Source of the DNA: Vermamoeba vermiformis
Taxonomy: Eukaryota; Tubulinea; Echinamoebida
DNA length: 64,000 nt
NCBI GenBank assembly: GCA_045837725.1
Contig: JBEWZL010000302.1
Span: 62,001 to 126,000 of the forward strand
Direction of reading: 5' to 3'
Positions 1 to 8,904 of this stretch are shown here, piece after piece (the stretch's first letter is position 1; every line of letters begins with the position of its first letter). Both the position numbers and the translations under genes were made by a program. The notes under the pieces were generated by a model. It ran no database searches. It had not been told where the DNA came from and saw nothing but the letters and a program-made list of their open reading frames with translations.

Positions 1-968
1 AAAACTTCGTCTGTTTCACTAGCGTGCCTCAGTGGCTCGTAAAAATGCTGCAAAAATCGTTAATCAAAGCGAAAAAAATTCGATCCGGTCAAATTGTTTT
101 TTCAATTTGATTTCAAATTAATTAACCATTAATACAAATCGATATTATAGGTAAGATTAATTATAATTAAGCTATGTAAACTCAATTTAATGAAAGTGTC
201 ACTTCAATTTTCTATTTTTGGAGTGACAGTATCTTTTCATTTAAATTCAATTGGATCCACCTTAAGTAATTGATCTTCCGCAAAGATACGCTATAGACTG
301 ATAATATTACTTACTGTAATAAGCAAATTAAGATCTGCATAATAAATTAACTCCGATTCGAGGATTTCTCGGCGCCACCTGAGTTTTTCTTGAACGGCTG
401 GATCTTGCACATTCTGTTCGTCAGCAGCTGCATATTCTTCATTTTCGTAATTATTACTGCCAGAACCATTTGCAGCATTATAACTAAGCTCCATTTCGAA
501 AGGATTTTCTGCATCCACCAAATTTTCGTTATTATGGTTTGTATCCTCGTCATTTGATAGTGAATCGGTACTTTGGCGCTTAATATCTGTATAAATACGT
601 TATTAATCAAATTGGAAATAGCGTAAATTTAATTTTAAATTCACAACCGAAAATCAATTCAGCGATCTGCTCGAGAAATAATTAAAAAATTGTGAAAGTA
701 TCGCAAAATAATTAAAATACTATATTTAAGTGCTGATTATACCTCTATCTACAAGTTTGGGCATTAGATCGGGTTGGATCGATCCTCTTAACGACGGCGT
801 GGTTGAAAGTGAGCTTGGATTATCCTCGTCATAGTCCCACCCCTCAAAATATAGTGATGAACTCATAGACGAAGATGATTCCACTGAGCTCCTTCGCGCT
901 GCAGCAGCTCTTCGGAGAAGTTCCTCCATCTGGCTAGAATTATAAGAAAGATGATTCTGACTCGTCAT
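1..968 (-). CDS. Hypothetical acidic/Ser-rich protein, partial
   Basis: I do not recognise this protein. I chose ATG at 968 (AAAATG context); an in-frame ATG also lies upstream at 995. Exons read 968-743, 586-315 and 47 to the window edge, with donors GTATAA and GTAAGT and acceptors ACAG and GCAG, and the phases agree. The N-terminus has a short helical MEELLRRAAAARR stretch followed by a Ser-run. Exon 2 is rich in Asn, Glu and Asp and ends with a hydrophobic-aromatic patch (ESELIYYADLNLLI) that could be a short helix. The last visible exon continues HFYEPLRHASETDEV. There is no signal peptide, and the C-terminus lies outside the window. The third exon rests only on phase and a good acceptor. 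Confidence 0.55.
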
Positions 969-1246
969 TTTCGCAAAATAAATAACATAATACAATAAAA
1001 ATAAATAAAAATATTAAATAATACAAGGTGTGGTATATAATACAATGAAGCGCAATAAATGACGTAAGATGACAAGATTTTTTAACGAACAAAAATCTCC
1101 GGTTAAATCTCACTTGAGCTCACTAGATAGGTCTCTAAGATACAATTCACTCAATGTTAGTTAATAGACACGACTATTGTCCTAAGGCCTCGCGTCAGAG
1201 CTCGGATCCAGGAGAGTGGATTTAGATTTGGCTTGGATAAGATCAA

Positions 1247-1983
1247 TTATGCTAAAACTCCAGCGGAGCCTACTTTAGGCACAATAATATGGAATTATAG
1301 TAGTATATATTATATTAGAGTATAGTACAATGTCTTATAATTGAAAATTAATTCAGAAACACAGCCCAGATATTATAAAATAGAATAAATGATTAGATGT
1401 CGCCGATATATTTAATATAAATATAAAATTATTGAATTAAATATTTGGATTATTTATAATCGTCACACCGTTCTCCGTTTCTGCGTTTATGACGTAAGCG
1501 CGTCACAATAAGGGTAAAAAATTGTAAATAGATAAGTTTTTATCTGATCAGTTTGCCGCGATGGCGTTAACTTCGTTGTGATGGCGATTAACTTGCCGTG
1601 ATGGCATCAAACTCATTCAACATATATATTGCCGTGATGGCCACAACCTCACCGTGATGGTGATAACATTGCTGTGATGGCAAAAGACACCCGGTGCACC
1701 TACAGCCGTGATGGCTTTGACTACACTGTGATGGTGTTATCCTGCCGCGATGGCAGTATGATCTCCGTGATGGAGAAAGTGTTCACCGTGATGGTGACTT
1801 CATAGTAAACCCTTGTAATGTAATAATAAAACCAGATCTACTGCTGCAGATCAACACCTCATAAAATACCACTAATATCTTATTGTTATGATATTATGGT
1901 GTATTATAAATTATATTGTACATATTATGATGGATTTGAGCTATATTGGCCAAAATTTAGGCTCCGCTGGAGTTTTAGCATAA
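1247..1983. mobile_element. MITE-like element with perfect 26-bp terminal inverted repeats
   Basis: The left end (1247-1272, starting TTATGCTAAAACTCCAGCGG) is a perfect reverse complement of the right end (1958-1983). Each arm contains the small palindrome CTCC-AGC-GGAG. The element is about 737 bp and carries no credible reading frame. If the repeats start at TGCTAAAA, the target duplication would be the dinucleotide TA. The interior carries the hairpin array at 1555-1797. The family is unknown; the size and lack of a transposase gene suggest a non-autonomous DNA transposon. Confidence 0.75.
1555..1797 (+). repeat. Array of 11 mini-hairpins with constant GTGAT/GCGAT loop
   Basis: Loops begin at 1558, 1578, 1598, 1633, 1653, 1673, 1708, 1728, 1747, 1767 and 1788, so spacing is 20 nt with two 35-nt gaps. 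Each loop (GTGAT, twice GCGAT) is flanked by 3-5 complementary bases that differ between units: GCC/GGC, TGCC/GGCA, TCACC/GGTGA, AGCC/GGCT, CTGCC/GGCAG, TCTCC/GGAGA. Three units use T-G pairs next to the loop (CGTT/GGCG, TTGCT/GGCAA, ACACT/GGTGT), which pair only as RNA wobble. Changes on both stem sides preserve pairing. Confidence 0.85.
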
Positions 1984-2028
1984 AACGTCTTGGATATGAA
2001 AAGATCGCTACAAGTATCTTGGAAATTT

Positions 2029-2079
2029 GTTTTCGGTCATTACAGCATTTCTATCCTACAATTAGCTGTTATACAATAT
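2029..2079 (+). repeat. 51-bp copy of the upstream region of the 22637 gene
   Basis: These 51 bases match 22588-22638 with one mismatch. At 22.6 kb they run into the start codon of a membrane-protein gene, but here no gene follows. Further on, 2127-2192 reads ELLMQAEDQHLV..., echoing the start of exon 4 of the pseudokinase gene (DELLMQVGM at 2989). The stretch 2029-2192 therefore looks like a patchwork of copied pieces. Confidence 0.7.
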
Positions 2080-2379
2080 TAGAAATGTTCAGCTATAATA
2101 TATTAGCAACCTTGCACGTTCTTCCTGAGCTTTTGATGCAAGCTGAAGATCAACACTTAGTAACGGTCAAAAACATGATAGAAAAATCTTGATGAATCAA
2201 ATGCCGGAATTAATTAATGTCGGAAAGTAACGTGAATATTATTGTACAATTGTGGTTTCGTTGAGCGAAGGGGTCACAGACTGAAAAAGAAATTGATTTT
2301 TCGATTTCTGAAGTGACGAATGACACGAAACAACGTGTTTGTATGAATAACAGTAGTATAGTATTATTTGTATATAAAA

Positions 2380-4987
2380 ATGGCTGAAATTATGTCAGAT
2401 ACTACGCTGGTAAGTTTTCGGCCAGATCGTGTTCAGGCGATCTGATCTGTAAGCCGGAATAATTGCTAACTATAGTATAGTTTATTATTATAGCGGTAGT
2501 AGTTGGCGTAGTTGTATTCGTGGCGAGCTTTGTGACTTACTGCATCTGCCGTCGAAGGTAAAATTCGAACAAAAATTCCAAAAATTATAGAATCGCCGTA
2601 AAATAACTTATTATAATACGAGTACACAGTATAATACATTATATGATAGTATCTAATTGAAATAACACTCTTTCGATTTTTCGCGCGAATTTTCTTGCTT
2701 GTACTAATTTCGGATCGCTTCGGTAGGCGTCAATCCACAAAATATGAACGATTGCCTATTACCGAATACTTGCAGAAGACAGTTGTATTGGATAAAGTCA
2801 CTAACGAAGCTAAACAAGGTAAGACAAACAAATCCAACAAAAAATCACTTCTCGATCTGCTCAAAGCATTCCTTTTCCGAGATAATTACCTTGACTATAA
2901 TGCCAATTAGTTCTAATATTTCAATAATTACACTCATCCAATAAGAGGTCTTTCGAAACGGATCGGAATCTGATTTTTATTGTTACAGATGAGCTTTTGA
3001 TGCAAGTCGGAATGTATTTGCGCGCCAAAGTTCTTTATAGTCTGCGATACCCTTTGTTCGATATTGGAAGCCGCGAAGATAAACACAACTTTTTGCTGAA
3101 AGGCCCGCACTGCGATGTTGTCATGACTTGGGTACGTAACCTTTGCAAAAATTTTACGAGTCTTTGCGATAATTTTATTAACGGTGCCGGATAGGTCAAA
3201 AAAGGAGCGAAGACGGCGTATCTAAATACTGTCGCGTCGAGAAAACTCGTGCTCAACATGCTCACTAAACTTCAAGTACGGATCCAACAATTAAATTTTT
3301 GTTTATGAACGAGTGATTAATTTTGTTACTATTTATAGCATACTAATATTGCACCTATTTTGGATACTGATTTTGAAGACAAACAAGGAAATTTCGTGTT
3401 TTACAAAGAATATTTCAGCAAGGGCTCTTTGAAGGATCTGATCTACCACGTGAGTACCGCAAATCAAACTCATTTGCCAAAAATATTACTATATTAGGCA
3501 AGTATGATTAACTATTGCCATATTTAGTCATCACCGCAAGACACGTACACTCAAAAGTATCGCAAAGGTTACCCGCTCTCAGAGAAAAAAATTGCCTCGT
3601 ACGGCCGTCAAATACTCGATGGTCTGTATTATTTAGAGACATCAGGCTATCCTTATTATCATTTACATGCTGGTAACGTCCTTATCGATGGAAATTTCGC
3701 GAGGTAAGCACATCCGAAAAAAAATTTCCATCCGGATCTGTACGCAACATTTTTCTAATTTTGAGCCTTTTTATTTGCACATGTTATAAATGTAATGCGT
3801 TATATTTGTTATTTCGATTATTAATAAGTTTTGTGGTATTTTTAGGTTGTCGGACATCGAGAACAGTTTGCTCAATTTAGAACGGTACCACGAGAAAATA
3901 TTCGTGGAATTTGCGCGCAATGAATTAGACAGCATTCAGTACGTCAATTTCAACGTCGTCTGCTTTGGCTGCGTGTTGTACGAGATGGCATTAGGTACGA
4001 AAATGAAATTAACTTTTATTTTCATCTTTTGATAGATTTTCTAGCGATCAAAGTGCTAATAATAATGAATTTCCTTATTAGGCAAAGAAATGAATTCAGT
4101 GAAAGACATCGATTATTATCCCGCTACTTCATCCGAGGCCGTAAAAAGAGTACGAATTCAAACTCAAACTCTAATGATTATTTCCTTATTTAGGCATAGA
4201 CCTAATATAGTGATATTAATATTACTAATTAGGTCCTCGTCGCAATTTTCAAAGATTCATTGCGGACCGCGATTCCGATCGTACCTTCAGTGACCGATTT
4301 ATTAAGACTGCCGTTCTTTGCTGACGTAAAAGTCAAGCAAAAACATCCTGAACGACCAGTACGTATCAAATTATATTTCCTTTTTTGGTAATGAGGTATA
4401 CTAACGGTATATTTTTTTGTTACTAAAGCCCGGTTATGAAGGCAAAGAAGTTGAAATTTTAAAATACGTCTCGAAGCGAATGAACAAAATTAAGTCCAAG
4501 TACGATAAAGACGAAGACACTATTAGCAAAACTAAGTCAAGCAATTCCCTAAAAAGGCAAGTTCAGCACAGATCTGGATCGGATCGAGCTCCGCATCCGT
4601 TTAAATTTTTTTTTAACAATTCTAATTTTTTTTCTTAGAACTGTTTCATCACCAAAATCAACGAGCAGTTCCACGACTACTCCCGCTGAAAGTGCTAATA
4701 ATAGCGTCAAAAACACACCTGCAAAGTCTTCTTCCAGTTCGAAAAAATCATCCAGCGGAACAAAATCGAAGCGCCAGTCAACAATTATTCCGCACAGCGA
4801 TTCCAGCGCCAAGATGAACGGAACAAATAACAGCAATAATAACACTAATGTTCCGCCACCTCCACCGCCAATTCCAGCACCAAAAGTGGAAAGTGCAGCG
4901 TTACCTGAAGTCAGTGGCGAGCGCAATGATTTATTGGCCTCGATTCGTGCGTTTAACGCGAAGAAATTGAAAAAAGTAAAAGATTAA
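2380..4987 (+). CDS. Slob/PXK-family pseudokinase with N-terminal membrane helix and C-terminal WH2
   Basis: Twelve exons: 2380-2409, 2481-2557, 2727-2818, 2989-3131, 3195-3275, 3339-3449, 3538-3703, 3846-3994, 4082-4149, 4233-4358, 4429-4556, 4639-4987. Exon 2 encodes one membrane helix (FIIIAVVVGVVVFVASFV) ending in CICRRR, so the protein is probably a type III membrane protein with a cytosolic pseudokinase. The kinase-like domain has the PXK/Slob signatures: HLHAGNVLIDG in place of the HRD catalytic loop and RLSDIENSLL in place of DFG, so no phosphotransfer is expected. The tail is Ser/Thr/Lys-rich, then polyproline, then a WH2-like actin-binding segment (RNDLLASIRAFNAKKLKKV). Metazoan PXK has a PX domain at the N-terminus; here a membrane helix takes its place. 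Intron 11 uses a GC-AG pair (AAAAG|GCAAGT). Family confidence is high and exon 1 is moderate. Confidence 0.88.
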
Positions 4988-5370
4988 AGTTATTTTTAAT
5001 AACTAACAATGTTAAGTACTTTTGAAACAATCATATTATTATTTAGGCAAAGATTAGTATGCATTGTATCTTACTCAACAATAGATTTGTTTGCAAGCAC
5101 AACAGCAATCGGATCTGTCAGTTGATCTGATTGCTGAAAAAAAATTCCTTTTTCTGCAAATTGCTCCAGAATCTTTGCAGCTGCGCGTGTTACCTGACAA
5201 TTTTAGCAAGAGGTTACCACCTTGCAGAGGTCCAGAGCCAGGTGCATAGTGCTGCCCAGAAAGTGCGATGAAGCGATAACGACTTGCTTACTAACATTTT
5301 CTGATCAGCAAAAATCATAAAGCTGAAAAGGTTTATTGAATAACAAGCAGGAAGTAAATTTGCAAATAAA
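4988..5370. other. Intergenic between convergent genes, one inverted repeat
   Basis: No gene is visible. Around 5102-5136 the arms CAGCAATCGGATC and GATCTGATTGCTG are near-complementary, giving a possible 3'-end hairpin between the two convergent genes. Confidence 0.5.
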
Positions 5371-5916
5371 TTAGGCCTCTTTTTGGAGTTGAGGTTCAAC
5401 AGAAGAAACTTTTGCGGTGACCTTCTTTGCGACTTGAGTTAGATCTTTGATATTCTGCGTGCGATACAAAGCTACAGCAAATAAAATTGTTGCAATTATA
5501 TGACTGGTCATTGACATGGCAGCGGCATCGAATTTCTTGCGCTCCAAGATCACTACGCGGATCAGCATCCACGAAAGAATAGCATTGTACACCAGGAGAG
5601 CCATACTCAACACTCTCTTAATGCGCAATGACGGCTTTAAGTACAAAACAAGACCAGAGAGTATACCTAACGTAAATTAATTTTCTTAGAAATTATGTTC
5701 GCTGGATTTGATTTCTAGATCTTACGTACCAATGCAAAGCAAAGCATTCGCTAAAAATCCAGATACCTGAACAACATCGTGACTTGCTTTCGGGTATACC
5801 ATGGTAGGACGGAACATAAACAAGAAACCAGCGCCAAACTCAAGCACCGCATTGTAACCTAGAACAAAGTCCAGAAGTCGTTCAGGTTTGGGAGTATTCG
5901 AGACTAAAGCAGACAT
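5371..5916 (-). CDS. Small four-helix membrane protein, function unknown
   Basis: Two exons, 5916-5730 and 5666-5371, joined in phase 1 (donor GTACGT, acceptor TTAG). The product is about 160 residues with roughly four hydrophobic segments: near FVLGYNAVLEFGAGFLFMF, VVQVSGFLANALLCIGILSGLVLYL, VLSMALLVYNAILSWMLI and SMTSHIIATILFAVALY. The N-terminus is short and polar and the C-terminus is a Lys/Val/Glu-rich cytosolic tail (VAKKVTAKVSSVEPQLQKEA). No family is assigned with confidence. Confidence 0.8.
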
Positions 5917-6138
5917 TTGTGTGCGTTATACGATACAATAAATTTGAATAGGACTGAATGAATTCAAGTTGAAGCGAATTTGGATCTGAAAACGAATCTA
6001 AATTTCAGCATCAATTTACCAGAATTAACTATGATTGGCATACTGTCACTGCATCACGATATTATTGACTTAAAAATCGTTTTAAATTGCATTTTATAAC
6101 CACAGAAATAATACACAACGTTTTCAAATTCAAATTTG

Positions 6139-7062
6139 TTACGCGTTTTTGACCGTAATTACCGAGTTCAGCAGCGCCAATTCTCCGAGGGTTTTAGAGA
6201 AATCACCCGAAGTGAGTGCTCTAGGCGGCCATCCTCCCATCAGGGTGCAATTACTAACGTGTTGTTTGGCGAAATTGACGACTTCTTGGAGTGTGGATCC
6301 AGCGGTGAACTGGCCCTTTACGGTCGTTCCATTGGGCAGTCTAAGCGTGACATTGCCGCTTGACTGGTTTGACGTGGTTGTGCCCGTCGAGGTAGTAGGA
6401 GGTACATATGTTTCTTTTGGCTCTGAGCTAGTGGTGCCCCCGGTAGATCCAAGTTTGTTGCCTGATCAGGAAGTTTCAGCAAGTCGGCAATAAAACGCGG
6501 AAATACAGCGAGATGTTGATATTAGTATTTGCTATACACATACCACCACCAGGGAAATAGCTTGCTTCACCCATTTTAGCCTTGATCTTGGCTTCAAGAG
6601 CGCGTGGATCGGCACCAACCAAATCATCAACTTTCTTGCCTTTGAAAGAGAAATTAGACCATTACTGTAGTAGCCTCGTATTATAGTTACCTTTAAGGAA
6701 TAGATAGAATGTAGGCATCGCTCTAACACCGAGTTCTCCAGCGAGATCGGAAAGTTCGTCCACATTACTTTCAAAAATACGACATTGGTGTATTTATTGC
6801 TAAACTCGTCTACGTTGGAGAAATTTTTTAAGGACCCCCCCTAAATTTAATAAATATTTTTTTTTTAATTTGAATTTATGAAAATTTTCATTAAACGCTA
6901 CTGCGCTTCTAAAATTATCTTCGCTTTAAAATTAATTCTTCATTAAATATGTACTAACCATTCTGCGAAGAAATCAACGACTACGAGTCTTTCACCAGCA
7001 GATTTCAATTTTTCATTGAACTCAGATTCGCTGCTGACGTGATGAACTTTACTTCGGCTCAT
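6139..7062 (-). CDS. Thioredoxin-UBX domain protein, active site and frame disturbed
   Basis: Exons 7062-6959, 6841-6691, 6639-6544 and 6461-6139. The N-terminal half is a thioredoxin fold (LVVVDFFAEW, then NVDELSDLAGELGVRAMPTF with the cis-Pro loop). After a Ser/Thr/Gly linker the C-terminus is a UBX domain: VTLRLPNGTTVKGQF near its start, LMGGWPPR at the p97-binding loop position, and LALLNSVITVKNA at the end. UBX domains bind p97/Cdc48, so a ubiquitin-proteasome role is inferred. Oddities: the expected WCGPCK at the start of exon 2 reads WGGSLK over a run of seven G, and about 75 nt later the frame must shift by one base (near 6766) to continue thioredoxin homology. This may be a sequencing or assembly fault or real decay. 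The UBX loop has WPP instead of the usual FP. Confidence 0.75.
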
Positions 7063-7211
7063 TATGTATTGTATTTGTACTAATGTAACGTAAACAAAAT
7101 TAAAATTTTGCTGGAAAGGCAAATACAGGTTTGACCAAAGTTTGACCAACGAAGCTCGAGCACTTTGATAGCGTTACAAATAATTTATATAGCTAATATT
7201 TACAATTACAA

Positions 7212-8593
7212 TTAAATATTGGATGAAATTGGCGCAACACCAGATTCTACAGTATTGCGCAAGTTGATAATCATGTTCAACAAAACACCGCCTTGTGTAG
7301 CGTTAACTAAAGCGTATGCGAGCCAACCTCCTATGAAACATATACGCGTTAATAATCATAACAAAAAATAATATGAAATTGAGGCGCTAATATTTAAAGG
7401 TTTGAATTGTAAGTATGGAGATCTTTTACGATAAATTGTAACGTACCAGTGTCCACTTGAGATAACAAAGTAAACTGAGTCGAGTCTTCAATAACGTCGC
7501 CATTAGCATCTACTGCATTAGTCAACTGAATTCCCGTCGAAAAAGTACGACCGCGAACGTATCCAGATCGCGCAGGATAAACGCGACTAAGATCCACGCT
7601 GCCAGAAATCGTCTCGAATTTTTCAATCATGCCTTCTTGTACATCTCTATTTGTTCTATTATATGACAGAATAAACGTTAGAAAGAAAGCTAAGTAGCAG
7701 ATCTGCAGCCGAAGACCAACTTACCTAACATCAATAAAATCACGTGCGCTAATTGCGCCACCAGCAAAAGAGTTCAATTCGATGTTAATAATGTCTGTTT
7801 CATTATCGAGCTCTACTAGTGTCTTAATATCCTTCAAACCGGTGTCCCAAGTGCGTCGTGTAGCCGTGTCTAGATCGAACCGTTAGTAGTAGACATTTTA
7901 CACAAAAAAATTTACGCAAATCTTTTATAATATAATTAAATAGAATATTATAACCGTATTTCATGCAAATAATTAATCGCTGTTAGCAATTTCAAAAATA
8001 GTAATTTCGAAATGTTCATCGATCTGCGCATCTAGGTTTCGGTAATTGAATAAATAACATTATTAAGCAATATTAAGGTACCTATAATATATTTCTTAAT
8101 CGTGGGGATAGAGGCCTTCATTATTGCGTGAACTTTGAATGTTGCGGGTACGTGTGATCCTCCAAAATTGTGTAAATGCCATACTTTTACGCCTTGCTAT
8201 AATAAAGAATATGCATCAGTTAAATAATATACGTCGAATAATTGCGATTTAATAAAAATCGAAAATGAAAATTGTGTGATCCAAAACGGCTAATTAATAA
8301 CGGAACGGACACTCATTCCGCGGCATTTAATGTATTATTAGGCGTAGCATCAACGTATTAATTTCGTAATTTATGTATTTTTAAATAATAAATTGATTTT
8401 ACCGTTATTTTAAAATCGAAATTGCTAACCGATTGATTTAGTTCAGATCAAGAGCAGTAAAATGACTTACGTCTTCTTTTTCGAGCACCCAACCGTCGGT
8501 TAGTGTCAACTTCTTATAGAAATCTTCAATTGTCTGCGCGTTGACCTTTCGGGCAAGAGCGATCTCAGTCGGATTCAATGGATTCGTCGACAT
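7212..8593 (-). CDS. START-domain lipid-transfer protein
   Basis: Five exons: 8593-8471, 8196-8082, 7869-7725, 7655-7447 and 7330-7212, with all phases agreeing. The product is about 236 residues and is nearly all START domain. Seen in order: an N-terminal helix (TIEDFYKKLTL), WVLEKED, GVKVWHLHNFGGSHVPATFKVHA, RRTWDTGLKDIKTLVELDNE, the conserved SARDFIDVR, YPARSGYVRGRTF, TLLSQVDTGGWLAYALVN, and a C-terminal amphipathic helix (GGVLLNMIINLRNTV) that normally lids the lipid pocket. There is no signal peptide or membrane helix, so a soluble cytosolic lipid or sterol carrier is expected. The ligand cannot be told from the sequence. Confidence 0.88.
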
Positions 8594-8904
8594 TCTTACT
8601 GGTTTGTGTTAATAGATAGTTGATTATGTTTAAAATATCGTTTTCTAGCCGGAAAGCTTATTCCGTCCGGGGACACATTGATTTTTCGCCGTCCGAAAGA
8701 ATATTTCGGAAAAAAAGGCCAGCGGACTCCGTTCTTTAAATCCTTTTATATTTATTGCCCTTCGTACGTAGTAACTATTTAGAATGATCAATATTTAACA
8801 TTGCTCTTTGTGCACCGAGAAAATCTGGGGATGAAATCAGCGTAAATTCATGAAATTGAACAACAAGATTGAATTTAAGTCTTGTTACCTTGTCAATAAC
8901 ACTA
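8594..8904. promoter_or_regulatory. Divergent promoter region with two adjacent hairpins
   Basis: This 311-bp spacer separates two divergently transcribed genes. It carries two nearby hairpins, CGGAA-AGCTTA-TTCCG (8650-8665) and CCGAAA-GAATA-TTTCGG (8693-8709), with a repeated CCGTCCG between and beside them. A role in shared regulation is inference only. Confidence 0.45.

Noticed and set aside
1555-1797. CRISPR-like array
   Set aside because: Spacers and repeats are not separable, repeats are only 5-9 nt with complementary arms, and the genome is eukaryotic.
1896-2192. 98-residue open frame
   Set aside because: It spans the MITE end, the 51-bp repeat and an echo of another gene's exon; no domain or splice support.
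4549-4926. Reverse-strand 125-residue frame rich in Gly/Leu
   Set aside because: Antisense shadow of the Ser/Pro-rich last exon of the pseudokinase gene.
6149-6493. Plus-strand 114-residue frame
   Set aside because: Antisense shadow of the UBX-domain exon, whose reverse reading has clear family motifs.
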